A DNA stretch of 64,000 bases from Nymphaea colorata (GCF_008831285.2 NC_045142.1:20463354-20527353); one strand, 5' to 3'. Positions 12,972 to 24,701 are shown, counted from the stretch's first letter. Notes: a model not told the origin generated them from the letters alone. Program-made: numbers and translations.

Positions 12972-15900
12972 GCCCCCCTCAAGTTGTGCATGAGATTTGA
13001 TCATGCACAACTTGTTTTTCAAGTCCCAAAAATGCTGCCCTGTAAGATCTTTGGTAAAAAGATCTGCTATCTGTTCACTGGTGGATATATAAGTAGGCAA
13101 GATCTTAGCTTCTTCAACCTTCTGACGAATGAAGTGTTGATCAATCTCAATGTGCTTGGTACGATTATGCAAAATGGGGTTGAAAGCAATTTTGATGGTG
13201 CTTTGATTGTCGCATAGCAATGAGGACTGAACAATAGGTAGATGAAGCTCTCCAAGCAAATGTCGTAACCATGATGCCTTAGCTATCCCTGCAGCTATTG
13301 CTCTATACTCTGCCTCAGTGCTAGATCGTGCAACTGCACGCTGCTTTTTACTGCTCCAACAAATGAGATTAGAATCAAGAAAGAGACAAAAACTTGAAAC
13401 TGAGCATCGGTCATCAGGATCTCCCGCCCAGTCTACATCTGTATAAGTATGTATGCTATGTCCAAGAGAAACATTGCGACACTTTGCATAGATCAATCCA
13501 TACCCAAGAGTAGCTTTGAGATACCGTAAGATCAGCTTAGCAGCATCCATATGTCCTTCTGTGGGTGCATGCATAAATTGAGAGATTTGATTTACAGCAT
13601 AGACTATGTCTGGGCGGGTAAAGGTACAGTATTGTAACATACCAACAATGCTGCGATAGAAGGTAGGATTTGAATAGGCAGCGGTTCCATCAGAGGCAAC
13701 CAATTTAGTGTTTAGAACACTAGGAGTAGTTATGGGTTTGCAATTTATCATACCTGCCTTGTCCAAAATATCAAGAGTATACTTATGCTACGTAAGAGTC
13801 AATCGATCATTTGCCCTATCAAGTTCAACACCCAAGAAGTACCGAAGTTCGCCGAGATCTTTCATCTTGAATTCTTACTACAACAGATCCTTAACATAAG
13901 ATATATGAGAAGAAGAATTCCCAATTATAACAATATCATCTACATAGATAAGTAACCAAGTAGTAGCTTCTTCTGTATGATACATAAACAAGGAATGATC
14001 TAGAGAGCTTCGTAGAAAACCAGCTTGTTGTATATGATGAGAAAACCGATCGAACCATGATCTAGAAGCTTGCTTCAGCCCATATAAAGACTTGTGTAAC
14101 TTACAAACCCATTTTTGAGGATCATGAGTATTGTAGCCGGGAGGTTGCTCCATGTATACCTCTTCCTTAAGAATCCCATGAAGAAAAGCATTTTTGACAT
14201 CAAACTGATAAAGTGGCCACCCATATGAGACTGCAAGAGAAATAAGCACACATATTGTGCCCATCTTGATAACTGGACTGAATGTTTCATCATAATCTTT
14301 CCCATATTGCTGTGTGAAACCGCGTGCCACAAGACATGCTTTATGTCGATCAATGCTACCATCTGGCTTATCAATTTGTAGACCCATTTGGATCCCACAA
14401 CATTCTTATCAGTTGGACAAGGGACAATCTGCCAAGTCTGACACTCATGCAAGGCTACCATTTCCTCATTCATAGCTTCAACCCAACATTTTCCCTTATT
14501 TGCATGGTGATAGGATTTTGGTTCGACCTTCTTGCTGACTTCTGTCATAAACAACTGAAAATCTAAAGAAAAGTTGTAATAACTTACCCACCGATCAATG
14601 GGATGTCGCACATGTTGGGACTGACGTGGGGCTGCAGTAGGAGCTCAGCGCCTAGAGTGTCTCATGGGGTTGTGAGGATGAAGGCATGCTGTCCAAGGAA
14701 TCGCTCACAAGTGTCTCAGGCTCATTAACATCTTGCTCCTCGTGCTCAGTCAAACGGTCAGCCCCTTGACTTAGGATTTCAGCATGCATCCAAGTATCAT
14801 AAACCTCATTTTTATCCTTGAGTGTCATGCAAGTAGCCTTGGGATCTTGTAACCTGCTTTCATCAAAAACAACATGCCGTGAAATATGAACACGCCCAGT
14901 TTTAGGGTTGTAACATCTATAACCCTTGTAGTTTTCTGCATACCCTATAAATCTGCACAAAATAGCACGATCTTGAAACTTGTTACGTAAGGAAACATCA
15001 ACATGCACATACCAAACACATCCAAAAACACGCAATTCCTCATAGCGTGGCTGCTCTTGATGTAATAAAAAATATGGGGATTTGCCATCAAGCAAAGCCA
15101 ATGGCAGTCAATTTATAACATGGGTAACCATATGAAAAGCCTCAGTCCACAATGTCATGGGTAAGTCTGTGTCATGCATCATGCTGAGCGTGCCTTCAAC
15201 AATATGTCTATGTTTCCGTTCAACAATTCCATTTTGTTTAGGAGTATGTGGGCATGAAATCTGTCTAGTGATTCCATTATCTAGTAGATACTCAGTAAAT
15301 TCATTAGAAATAAATTCACCACCACCATCACATTGAAAATGCACAATATTACTGGAGTATTTATTTCGAACCAAGGCATGGAATTGAGTAAACAAATGGA
15401 AAACTTCAGATTTATGTTTGATGAAGTGTATCCAAGTATGTCGGGAATATGAATCTATAAAAAAGACATAGTACCTACTCCCAGAAGAAGAGGGAATTGG
15501 AGTAGGCCCCCAAACATCAGAATAAATGGTGTCAAAAATCCTTGAAGCTCTTTTATTAATTGACTGAAAAGGAAGGGCATGGCTCTTACAAAGATGACAA
15601 CTAGAGCACAAGCTGGACTCACTGACTGAACTCAGACTGGACTTATCTAAGAGCTCATCTGCAACAAAACTTCGAACAAAAGACTGACTACAATGAGCTA
15701 ACCTACCATGCCAAATGGATGGCTTTTTATATTCTGCGACATTGACTTCATTATGACTTGAAGAACATGAATCTGGAGGGTGAGGTTTAGACAGCTTTGG
15801 AGCTTCTTCAAGGACATGCATATCTCATTTGCGAGTGCCCTCAGCGGATGTCTTCTTGGTTTGAGCATCCTTGACATAAACAAAAGATTGTGTGAATTCA

Positions 15901-16148
15901 ACAGAGGAGTGAGTATCATCAATAAGTTTGGACACTGTGATAATATTTTTCTTGACACTTGGAACAACAAGGACATTCTTTAATGGAATGGAAGAAGAAC
16001 CCATGGATATTTGTGCATTTCCAATGTGCGATATTGTGTGATGGGAACCATCTCCCGTGACTACTGAGCCTTGATCTAAATAAGGGGAAACAGTAGAGAG
16101 ATTACCTGTGTCACCAGTAACATGGGCTGTTGCTCCAGAGTCCACATA
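12972..16148 (-). pseudogene. Element C pol: protease, integrase, RT, RNase H
   Basis: Read on the minus strand from 16148 downward. The protease has YVDSGATAHVTGDTGN, preceded by a TGA where relatives have Trp. The pre-integrase region has IWHGRLAHCSQ (about 15710) and CHLCKSHALPFQ. The integrase has VHFQCDGGGEF (about 15345) and GIVERKHRHIVE, then RVFGCVWYVHVD (about 15020). RT has GFTQQYGKDYDETFSPV (about 14320), FDVKNAFLHG, YGLKQASRSWFDRF and an intact YVDD (about 13940). RNase H has YTDVDWAGDPDDR, CWSSKKQRAVARSS and CDNQSTIKIAFN, and ends KDLTGQHFWDLKNKL. Frame breaks occur near 14640, 15105, 15825 and 14380, with a stop between RT blocks near 13785. Confidence 0.9.
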
Positions 16149-17231
16149 TCACTTTCCTTGTTCATTTTGCTTCAAGTTAAGTTTGGATAAGGCTGTCATT
16201 AGAAGTTGCTGCATGTCTGCTGAAACCTTTGAAGTTGGATTTGATCCAGATGAGGATGGAGCTGACCCCGCTGCTGTCCTGTTCTCGTGCCTGACTTGAC
16301 TATTCTTGTTTTGAGGATTGTGCCAACATTCTGATTTTACATGCCCCTTCTTGTCGCAATAGAAGCATGTCGGGATTCTTCTAGATGTGGCAGAGGTAGT
16401 ATTCATGCTTGGCGGTGTTCGGAGAATCCCTCTTCCCATGCCTGCCTGAGGAGTCCAAGAACAAGTGCGATTTCCTTGTAGTGCCTGAGTTCCTATGATC
16501 AGTACATTGTGGCTATTGGAAGGAACCAGATTATGTCGTTGAACTCGACTAGCTTCATGTTGAAAAAGCTTGGCATTTAGATCTTCAAAAGATGAGAGAA
16601 CAGGTAAGACTTCCAAGGGTGTGCAAAAACTATCAAATTCTGTTCCCAGTCCACTCAAGGCTTGTTGGATTGTGTCCTTGTCGCTGACGGGATGTCCAAT
16701 TGCAGCAAGCTGACCACTAACACTCTTGATTTCATTCAAATACTCCAAAACTGTACGCGTCCCGCGCTTGATATCCTGAAATTGCCTTCTTAATTGTAGA
16801 AAACATGCTTCCAAGACTTGAGAATATGTTGTGGCAATGGTAGACCACAACTCTAGGGCAGTTAAATCATCATCAATACCTCCCAATACCTCCTCTGACA
16901 AGGTAGAAGTGATATAAGCAACAAGAGACTGGTCGTGAGCTAGCCAAACTTCATATTCGGGATTGCTCTCAGGAAGAGTTTCATATTCAAAACTGATTTC
17001 ACTTCCAGCTGAGGCCCCAACACCTTTATCTCCCACGACTATCTTCTTTACTTCATGGTTAACATACTTTGGAGGTGCTAGAGTAGTCCCATCGATGTGC
17101 CCATACAGTATATGGCTCTTAATAAATGGGACAATTTGACGTTTCCAAGTCAAACAATTACTATGGTTCAGTTTTTGAGAGATGAGTTGTGAGAGAAAAC
17201 TAGAAGATAGAAGAGAGGGAGCCTGGTCCAT
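16149..17231 (-). CDS. Element C gag (copia capsid), one open frame
   Basis: A 360-residue open frame starting at ATG 17231 (minus), encoding the copia Gag that packages element RNA in virus-like particles. The N-terminus MDQAPSLLSSSFLSQLIS leads into LNHSNCLTWKRQIVPF, the usual copia gag start. Capsid helices include AHDQSLVAYITSTLSEEVLG and LELWSTIATTYSQ. A single CCHC zinc knuckle, CFYCDKKGHVKSEC, lies at about residue 296. The C-terminus is serine/asparagine-rich and stops just before the protease. The start follows a leader of about 240 bases after the primer site. Elements A and D have stops in the homologous region, so this copy is the better preserved. Confidence 0.88.
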   Translation of the reverse strand: MDQAPSLLSSSFLSQLISQKLNHSNCLTWKRQIVPFIKSHILYGHIDGTTLAPPKYVNHEVKKIVVGDKGVGASAGSEISFEYETLPESNPEYEVWLAHDQSLVAYITSTLSEEVLGGIDDDLTALELWSTIATTYSQVLEACFLQLRRQFQDIKRGTRTVLEYLNEIKSVSGQLAAIGHPVSDKDTIQQALSGLGTEFDSFCTPLEVLPVLSSFEDLNAKLFQHEASRVQRHNLVPSNSHNVLIIGTQALQGNRTCSWTPQAGMGRGILRTPPSMNTTSATSRRIPTCFYCDKKGHVKSECWHNPQNKNSQVRHENRTAAGSAPSSSGSNPTSKVSADMQQLLMTALSKLNLKQNEQGK

Positions 17232-17471
17232 GATTGAAATAGAGGATTAGAGCAGACGATTTGGGCAGAATTTTAAAGTTCACGACAGAAAGTAGGGCAA
17301 ATGAAGACAAACTGTGTGATTTAGGGCAAAAAACAGAATTTAGGGCAACAGAAATTAGGGCAAATCGTGGGACTAAAGGCAGAAACAGAGTTTGGGGATA
17401 ACCACGGCAGAAAATAAGATTTAGGGCAGAATACTCCAAGCTGAAATCACTCACCAGAGGACGATGTAACC

Positions 17472-17485
17472 TGGCTCTGATACCA
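17472..17485 (-). promoter_or_regulatory. Element C primer-binding site (initiator tRNA-Met)
   Basis: TGGCTCTGATACCA on the plus strand, i.e. TGGTATCAGAGCCA on the element strand, directly next to the 5' LTR at 17486. Confidence 0.93.
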
Positions 17486-17876
17486 TGTGAGAATCTTCAC
17501 TAAAACACCATCGAATCACGTCTCTCTGTCTGAAAATAAGGAGGATGGAGAATAGAGAATAGAAGAAAGCAACGAAGGTAAGAGAACCGTCGGCCAATGC
17601 AGCCACACGATACTTTATCTCTATTATTAAAACATAAACCTAATTAGGTTACAACAAAAAGTGGAATAAAACATGAAGTAATTACAAGAGATGCCACCAC
17701 TTAGGCGTGAAGACATAAAAACAAAGTGGATCGGGTCTGAATAGGCCCGATCCTGACCCGATCCCCTTACACTTATATGTACAGACTTAACACAAGACAT
17801 AAAAACAAAGTGGATCGGGTCTGAACAGACCCGATCCAGACCCGATCCCCTTACACTTATACGTACAGACTTAACA
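17486..17876 (-). repeat. Element C 5' LTR
   Basis: 391 bp. On the element strand it starts TGTTAAGTCTG and ends GATTCTCACA. The U3 end holds two tandem blocks, each with an ATCGGGTCTG...CAGACCCGAT palindrome (17728-17753, slightly mutated, and 17812-17837, perfect). Confidence 0.93.
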
Positions 17877-19193
17877 GCTGGTCTTGACTATTTTGATACC
17901 TTCAGTCCAGTTGTCAAGCATACTTCTATTCGCCTCGTACTCACTATTGCTCTCAGTTATCATTGGCCCGTCAGGCAGGTGGACATCAACAATGCTTTTC
18001 TGCACGGGGACTTGTCTGAAGCTGTGTACATGACCCAACCTACAGGCTATGTCGACCTTCAATTTCCTGATTATGTTTGTCGACTTTGTAAGGCTATTTA
18101 TGGTCTCAAGCAAGCTCCTAGGGCGTGGTTTAACCAACTGAATATGTTCCTTCAGCAGATTGGGTTCATCGGCTCCAAGATTGACACGTCGTTGTTTGTT
18201 TATGATCGACACGGTACATTTACCTTCTTGTTTATGTCAATGACATCATCATCACAGGCAATTCCATCTCTTTGGTCGAAGTTCTTATCTCTAAGTTGGC
18301 GGCTCGCTTCCCTCTCAAAGATCTGGGTCCGTTGCACTATTTCTTGGGTATAGAAGTTCATCACACACCTCAGGGACTGTTTTTATCTCAACACAAGTAT
18401 ATGCTTGATCTTCTTATGCATCATGACATGCTCAGAGCCAAGCCGGTATCCATTCCTATGACGGCCAACACTCGTCTCTCAGCTCATGATGGAATACCTC
18501 TATTTGATCCTACGCCTTATCGTCAAGCTATTGGCGCACTTTAATATCTTACCATTACTCGGCCTGAACTCTCTTATGTGGTGAATAAAGTTTGTCAATA
18601 TATGCATGCTCCTCGTGATACGCATTGGGCTACAGTCAAATGCATACTTCGCTATGTCAAATATACCGTTGGATATGGTCTTCTCCTTCCTCCGTCCACT
18701 CACCTTCACTTAACTGCCTACACTGATGCTGATTGGGCCGGAAATACTGAGGATTGCAAATCTACTGTGGGATATGCAGTCTTTTTTGGTGACTCTCTTG
18801 TCCCTTGGTCTGCTAGGAAGCAAGCGACAGTTGCTCGGTCCAGCAGTGAGGCTGAATATCGAGTGCTCACCTCCACTGCAACGGAAGTTCTTTCCCTTAC
18901 ATACATTCTTCAAGAACTGAACATTTCTTCTCAGCAAGTAACCACTATCTTTTGTGACAATGTCAGTGCTATATATCTCTCGGCAAATTCGGTCTTTCCT
19001 CGCCGCTCTAAGCATATCGAAATTGATGTTCATTTTATCCGTGATCACATCGCCAAGGGTCATTAGCAAGTTCGCTATATTTCCAATATGGATCAAATTG
19101 CCGACCTGTTTACTAAGCCACTCTCCACCATTCGTTTTGAATCACTTCGCAGCAAATTAAGCATTCGGTCTTCCATGCTTCATTTGAGGGGGA
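17877..19193 (+). pseudogene. Element B pol, 3' half: RT and RNase H
   Basis: Continues the reverse transcriptase after element C: DYFDTFSPVVK, VDINNAFLHGDL, YGLKQAPRAWF, then LKDLGPLHYFLGIEV. RNase H follows with AYTDADWAGN, VPWSARKQ and ARSSSEAEYR, then CDNVSAIYLS and HIEIDVHFIRD, ending IADLFTKPLS. The catalytic box reads YVND instead of YVDD and is out of frame with the upstream part because of a one-base shift near 18230. Two in-frame stops follow: TAA near 18541, where family members have Gln (GALQYL), and TAG near 19065. A polypurine tract just before 19194 marks the 3' LTR boundary. Confidence 0.9.
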
Positions 19194-19560
19194 TGTTAAG
19201 GATATGCCTATCACATGAGAAGATCAAGAAGATGTGGATAGATCTATCACTCGAGAAAATCAAGGAGATGTGGATATATCTATCACTCGAGAAAATCAAG
19301 GAGATACGGATCAAGCCACTATCCAAGGAAGCAAGTGTTGGATGGATCAGCACAAGGGAAAATCAATCCCTACAAAATATGCAGATAAAGATCTTGTAAA
19401 CCATGAAATCTCTATAAATAGAACCTCTCAATCTCATGGTAATGGATGAGAGATTGAGAGAGGATTGATTTTCTACCGTGGACGTAGACTCTTCAAAGAG
19501 TCGAACCACGTTAATTATTTTTGCCCAAATTCCTCTTGTTTATATCTTATTCTTTTTACA
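19194..19560 (+). repeat. Element B 3' LTR
   Basis: 367 bp, starting TGTTAAGG and ending TTTTTACA, preceded by a purine tract. Same sequence as the 5' LTR apart from scattered substitutions and one missing 36-bp U3 unit. Followed by the target duplication GAGCT. Confidence 0.93.
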
Positions 19561-19565
19561 GAGCT

Positions 19566-21300
19566 GATCGCCTAGAGTACACCAGCCATGAGAACCGACT
19601 ATGTCTAGGTGGACCATTGTGAGAAGATGAGGGCATGTTGTCCAAAGCACTACTGACAAGTGTCTTGGGCTCATTAACACCATGCTCTTTGTGCTCAGTC
19701 AAACGTTTTGCCCCTTGTTTTAAGATTTCAGCATGTAGCCAAGTGTCATAAACCTCATTTTTATCCTTGAGTGTCATTCAAGTAGCCTTGGGATCTTGTA
19801 ACCTGCTTTCATCAAAAACAACATGCCGTGAAACATGAACATGCCCAGTTTTAGGATTGTAGCATCTATAACCCTTGTAATTTTCTGGATACCCTATAAA
19901 TCTGCACAAAATAGCACGATCTTGAAACTTGTTTCATAGAGAAACATCAACATGCACATAGCAAACGCATCCAAAAACATGCAATTCCTCATAGTGTGGC
20001 TGCTCTTGATGTAATAGAAAATATGGTGATTTTCCATCAAGCAAAGCTAATGGTAGTCAATTTATAACATGGACAGCCATATGAAAAACCTCGGTCCACA
20101 ATGTCATGGGTAAGTCTGTGTGATGCATCATGCTGAGAGCGCTTTCAACAATATGTTTATGTTTCCTTTCAGCAATTTCGTTTTGCTGAGGAGTATGCGG
20201 GCATGAAATTTGTCTAGTGATCCCATTATCTAGTAAGTACTTAGTAAATTCATTAGAAATAAATTCACCACCACCATCACATTGAAAATGCACAATATTA
20301 CTGGAGTATTTATTCCGAACCAAGGCATGAAATTGAGTGAACAAGCGGAAAACTTCTGATTTGTGTTTCATGAAATGGATCCAAGTATATCGGGAATATG
20401 AATCAATAAAAATGACATAGTATTTACTTCCAGAAGAAGAAGGAATTGGAGCAGGCCCCCAAACATCAGAATATATAGTGTCAAAAACCTTTGAAGCTCT
20501 TTTATTGATTAATTGAAAAGGAAGGGCATGGCTCTTACAGATATGACAAGTTGAGCACATGCAGGACTCACTAACTGAACTTAAACTGGACTTATCTAAG
20601 AGTCCGTTTGCAACAAGGCTTCGAACAAAAGACTGACTACAATGAGCTAACCGACCATGCCAAATGGATGGCTTATTATACTCTGCGACATTGACTTCAC
20701 TATGACTAGGAAAACATGAATCTGATGGGCATGGCTCTTACAGATATGACAAGTTGAACACATGCTGGACTCACTAACTGAACTTAAACTGGACTTATCT
20801 AAGAGTCCGTCTGTAACAAGACTTTGAACAAAAGGCTGACTACAATGAGCTAACCGACCATGCCAAATGGATGGCTTATTATACTCTGCGACATTGACTT
20901 TACTATGACTAGGAAAACATGAATCTGAAGGGTGAGGTATTGATAGTTGTGGAGCTTCTTCAAGGACATACATATTTCCTTTGCGAGTGCCCTCAGCGAA
21001 TGTCTTCTTGGTTCGAGCATCCTTGACATAAACAGAAGATGGTGTGAATTCAACAGAGGAGTGAGTATCATCAATAAGTTTAGACACTGAGATAATATTT
21101 TTCTTGACACTTGGAACAACAAGGACATTCTTTAACAGAATGGAAGAAGAGCCCATAGATATTTGTGCATTTCCAATGTGCGATATTGTGTGATGGGAAC
21201 CATCTCCCGTGACAACTGAGTCTTGATCTAAATAAGGGAAAATAGTAGAGAGATTACCTGTGTCACCAGTAACATGAGCTGCTGCTCCAGAGTCCACATA
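19566..21300 (-). pseudogene. Element A pol, 5' half: protease and integrase
   Basis: Resumes element A directly after B and its target duplication. On the minus strand, protease reads WYVDSGAAAHVTGDTGN (about 21295) and the pre-integrase region SIWHGRLAHCSQ appears twice (see the 203-bp duplication). The integrase has CHICKSHALPFQLINK (about 20550), GSKYYVIFIDSYSRYTW, VHFQCDGGGEF (about 20280) and AERKHKHIVE, then HVFGCVCYVHVD near 19960. The duplication and stops at several points (near 19777 and 20056) break the frame. It is close in sequence to element C over the same interval, so the two are one family. Confidence 0.9.
20524..20928 (-). repeat. 203-bp tandem duplication inside element A
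   Basis: A 203-bp segment covering the pre-integrase HGRLAHCSQ to CKSHA region is present twice head to tail (about 20524-20726 and 20727-20928), with a few differences. The length is not a multiple of three, so it shifts the frame. Element C has one copy at the homologous place. A GGGCATGG-like string at the join suggests strand slippage. Confidence 0.9.
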
Positions 21301-22365
21301 CCACTCTCCTTGCTCGTTTTGTTTCAAGTGGAGCTTAGATAGGGCTGTCATGAGAAGTTGTTGCACGTTTGCTGAAACATTTGATGTCTGATTTGAGCCA
21401 GATGATGACAAAGCTTACCCTGCTGCTGCCCTGTTCTCATGCCTAACGTGATTAGTTTTGTTGTGAGGGTTGTGCCAACATTCTGATTTTACATGCCCCC
21501 ATTTGTTGCAATAGATACAAGTTGAAACCCTTCTAGATGTGGCAGAGGTAGTATTCATGCCTGGTGGTGTTGGGAGAATCCCTCTTCCCATTCCTGCTTG
21601 AGAAGTCCAAGGATGAGTGCGATTCCCTTGCAGTGCATGTGTCCCTGTGATCAGTACATTGTGACTATTAGAAGGAATCACATTCTGTCGCTGAACACGA
21701 CTAGCTTCGTGTTGAAAAAGCTTGGCCTTCAGATCTTCAAAAGATGGGAGAACAGGTAGGACTTCTAGGGCTGTGCAGAAAATATCAAATTTTGTTCCCA
21801 GTCCACTCAAGGCTTGTTAGACTTTGTCCTTGTCACTGATAGGATGTCCAATTACAGCAAGCTGATCACTAACACTCTTGATTTCATTCTAGTATTCCAA
21901 AACTCTACGTGTCCCATGCTTGATGTCCTGAAATTGCCTTCTTAATTCTAGAAAACGTGCTTCCGAGACTTGAGAATATGTTGTGGCAAGGGTAGACCAC
22001 AACTCTAGGGCAGTCAAATCATCATCAATACCTCCCAATACCTCCTCTGACAAGGTAGAAGTGATATAAGCAACAAGGGACTGGTCGTGAGCCTGCCAAA
22101 CTTCATATTCGGGATTGTTCTCAGTAAGAGTTTCATATTCAAAACTAATTTCACCTTTATCTCCCACGACTGTCTTCTTTACTTCACGGTCAATATACTT
22201 TGGAGGTGCTGGAGTAGTCCCATCGATGTGCCCATACAGTCTATGGCTTTTAATAAATGGGACAATTTGACGTTTCCAAGTCAAATAATTGCTACGGTTC
22301 AGTTTTTGAGAGATGAGTTGGGAGAGGAAACTGGAGGATAGAAGAGAAGGGGTCGGCTGATCCAT
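21301..22365 (-). pseudogene. Element A gag, interrupted
   Basis: Copia Gag homologous to that of element C. It starts at ATG 22365 with MDQPTPSLLSSSFLSQLIS and LNRSNYLTWKRQIVPF, and continues AHDQSLVAYITSTLSEEVLG and LELWSTLATTYSQ. It is about 15 residues shorter than C near residue 65, where C has GVGASAGSE. Stops occur near 21892 and 21812; the latter is TAA at the Gln codon of the QALSGLG motif in C. The zinc knuckle CIYCNKWGHVKSEC (about 21500) is intact. Another stop lies near 21415. Confidence 0.9.
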
Positions 22366-22379
22366 GACTGATTAGAGAA

Positions 22380-22640
22380 GATTAGGGCACGCGATTTGAA
22401 GTTTTGGGCAGAATTTAAAGGCAACGACAGAAATTAGGGCAAATTGTAGCAACCAAAATTAGGGCAAATCGTGGGATTTAGGGCAGGTTAGGGCAAATCA
22501 TGGGATTTATGGTGGAAACAGAACTTAGGCAGAAATTAGGGCAAAACGTGGGATTTAGGGCAGATTAAGGCAAATCGTGAGATTTAGGGTAGAAACAGAA
22601 CTTAGGAATAATCACGGCAGAAATTAGGGCAGATTATATC
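22380..22640 (-). repeat. TTAGGGCA-type repeats in element A leader
   Basis: Imperfect tandem units built on ATTAGGGCAAATCGTGGGAT (plus strand), several copies between gag and the primer site. Element C has a shorter version at about 17280-17440. The differing copy number makes the leaders of A and C differ in length. Confidence 0.75.
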
Positions 22641-22688
22641 AAACGAAAATCACTCACCTGAGGACAATGTAACCTGGCTCTGATACTA

Positions 22689-22979
22689 TGTAAGAATCTT
22701 CTCAAAATACCATGAGACCACGTCTCTCTGTTTGATAATAAGGGGGATGGAGAATAGAGAATAGAAGGGAAGCAATGAAGGAGAGAATGTCGTCGGCCAA
22801 TGCAACCGCACGATGCTTGATCTCTATATTAAAACTTGACCTAATCAGGTTACAACAAAAGGAATAAAACATGAAGTAATTACAAGAGATACCACCGCCT
22901 AATATGTTTAGGCGTGAAAAAAGAAAGAAAGTGGATCGGGTCTGAACAGACCCGATCCAATATACATACAGACTTAACA
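22689..22979 (-). repeat. Element A 5' LTR
   Basis: 291 bp. On the element strand it starts TGTTAAGTCTGTATG and ends at the mutated primer site (TGGCTCTGATACTA on the plus strand, 22675-22688). It holds one perfect 12-bp-arm palindrome (22933-22958), against two blocks in element C. ATATG follows at 22980-22984 as the expected target duplication, but the other end is lost in the gap. Confidence 0.9.
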
Positions 22980-23232
22980 ATATGCCATTCTGGATCGCTT
23001 GGGCCATCGATTTTAAGGAAATTGCCTGGAATAGATTAAATTGAAAAATAAATAAATAAATAAAAATCAACAAGTATGTTAATCAAGATCTCTTGCCTTC
23101 TTGTGAGGGGTATTTCCTCTCTTGAAAGTACAACTTGGTTTCTAATTATTTCAGCTTAATCTCCACCATCCGATCTCCTTAAAATAGACAGCCCATACGA
23201 TTCTCATCTAGTCTGGATTATAAGGGTCTGAC

Positions 23233-23271
<39 letters not shown>

Positions 23272-23664
23272 CTTTTAAAAATCATAATGACATGTAATGA
23301 CCAATTTTGCAAAGGAAAAAATTGTTGAAAGCAAGCAAAAATAAGTTAATGATATTACGACAAGAAATGCCTACAAGTAGGCAGAATCAGCTATAGTTGA
23401 GTGTACAGATTCAACCAAATATCAGATTCAGTAGGGAAAAAAATCCATTTTTGGATACAATTTAGTTAAACCCATGTAAGCCATTGGATTGTGTCTTCTT
23501 CTCTGGATGTTCTAAAGATAAACTTCTTATTTTCAACTTGCAGTTATTAACAATGCACCTTATAAGAATAATATTTTCTAAGAATACAAAGACTACGATT
23601 GGATATTATCTGGGAGCACAAGGATAAGAAAGCTAGGAAACAAATAATAAGATACTGCTTCTAC

Positions 23665-23848
23665 CTTCCAACAAAGTAACATCAAGAAGAACAGATAATG
23701 CCCTTTGCAAGTATACATCTGCAATTTTGTTATCATCATAACCATCTTGTGTTCCTTTTATTTCTGTAATATTATCATAGGAACTTGTTTGCCCCTCCAC
23801 TATTTCAGGTAAATCTTCCGAATCACCACTTTGAAGAATTCGCACAGC
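23665..23848 (-). CDS. Unrecognised exon-like block
   Basis: A 184-base open stretch on the minus strand, preceded by AG (GGTGCAAG) and followed by a GTAGAAG donor. The translation is unlike simple AT-rich noise: it contains AVRILQSGDSEDLPEIVEG, then DNITEIKGTQDGYDDN, then VYLQRALSVLLDVTLLEG. It could be an internal exon of a host gene, whole or decayed. I do not recognise the family, and no neighbouring exon is convincing; an open stretch at about 24000-24110 minus is a weak candidate. It may be a leftover of a gene broken by the surrounding insertions. Confidence 0.35.
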
Positions 23849-24529
23849 CTTGCACCAAGATAAAATTACAAATTTAGCATAAATAACTGATAAAATTATA
23901 GAAAAAAGGACCATAACTAGAAGAACATTAAGAGATTCACAATCTTTTTCAGTATAAACCAAAAACTCTGCCCTTCATAAATTACAATCTTCAAACAAAT
24001 ACACTTGGAAGACAGACATGTGTAGATATTCTTGGACAGTGGACCACATCCCCATTGCCATTTTTCAATCTCAATTCTCCATTGAACTGTAAAATCTGAA
24101 ATAGCTACATGCAGAAAATTCAACTAAGCCCAAACTAAACATTTTGTGAGTAACTATGATATAGAAATAAGATATATCAAGTGACAAGGAAAACTTTCAG
24201 TTAAACAAATAGTCATAAGAAGAAACTCTCAATGAAACAAAGTATACTAAGGCAAAAAAATATATAAAAATGCCTAGAAAAGCTTCAAAAGAAGCATAGA
24301 ATGACAAGGGCCAAAGAGACCCTTACATAGACATCATTAATGAGCTATTAGGATATCCAACGACTAGAATTACAGGCACTGGAGAGCCAAGCAGCTCTTT
24401 CAGCTGCAAAAAGAACATAAAAAACTGTAACAAAGCAAAGATTACAAAACAAAAAGGAAGAGGCAAAATAAATAAAAATTACAAAAATTACAAAAGAAAC
24501 CTAAAAACTGAACAAAAAGCCTGTGCCCA

Positions 24530-24568
<39 letters not shown>

Positions 24569-24646
24569 AACTTTAACACACTCATGCTATTCTTAAAAGA
24601 AAACATTCTGATCCCTTCACTGTCTGCATGTGACATCATGAAAGAG

Positions 24647-24701
<55 letters not shown>

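Larger units (their letters stand above)
12758..17876 (-). mobile_element. Element C: Ty1/copia retrotransposon inside element B
   Basis: A complete minus-strand copia element of about 5.1 kb with LTRs at both ends, Met primer site, gag, protease, integrase, RT and RNase H. It interrupts B's reverse transcriptase. Flanks are GTTGG (12753-12757) and GCTGG (17877-17881), a 5-bp target duplication with one C/T difference. It belongs to the same family as elements A and E (same LTR start, gag start and U3 palindrome). It is the youngest layer of the nest by position. Several frame breaks in pol make it defective, although gag is one long open frame and the RT catalytic YVDD box is intact. Confidence 0.95.
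9478..19560 (+). mobile_element. Element B: Ty1/copia retrotransposon, split by element C
   Basis: A copia element on the plus strand in the order LTR, Met primer site, gag, protease, integrase, reverse transcriptase, RNase H, polypurine tract (TTGAGGGGGA), LTR. LTRs begin TGTTAAGG and end TTTTTACA. GAGCT at 9473-9477 is repeated at 19561-19565, a perfect 5-bp target duplication. This proves that one insertion spans both halves even though element C occupies 12758-17876. Without C the element is about 5 kb, normal for copia. Stops and frameshifts in gag and pol make it non-autonomous. Confidence 0.95.
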
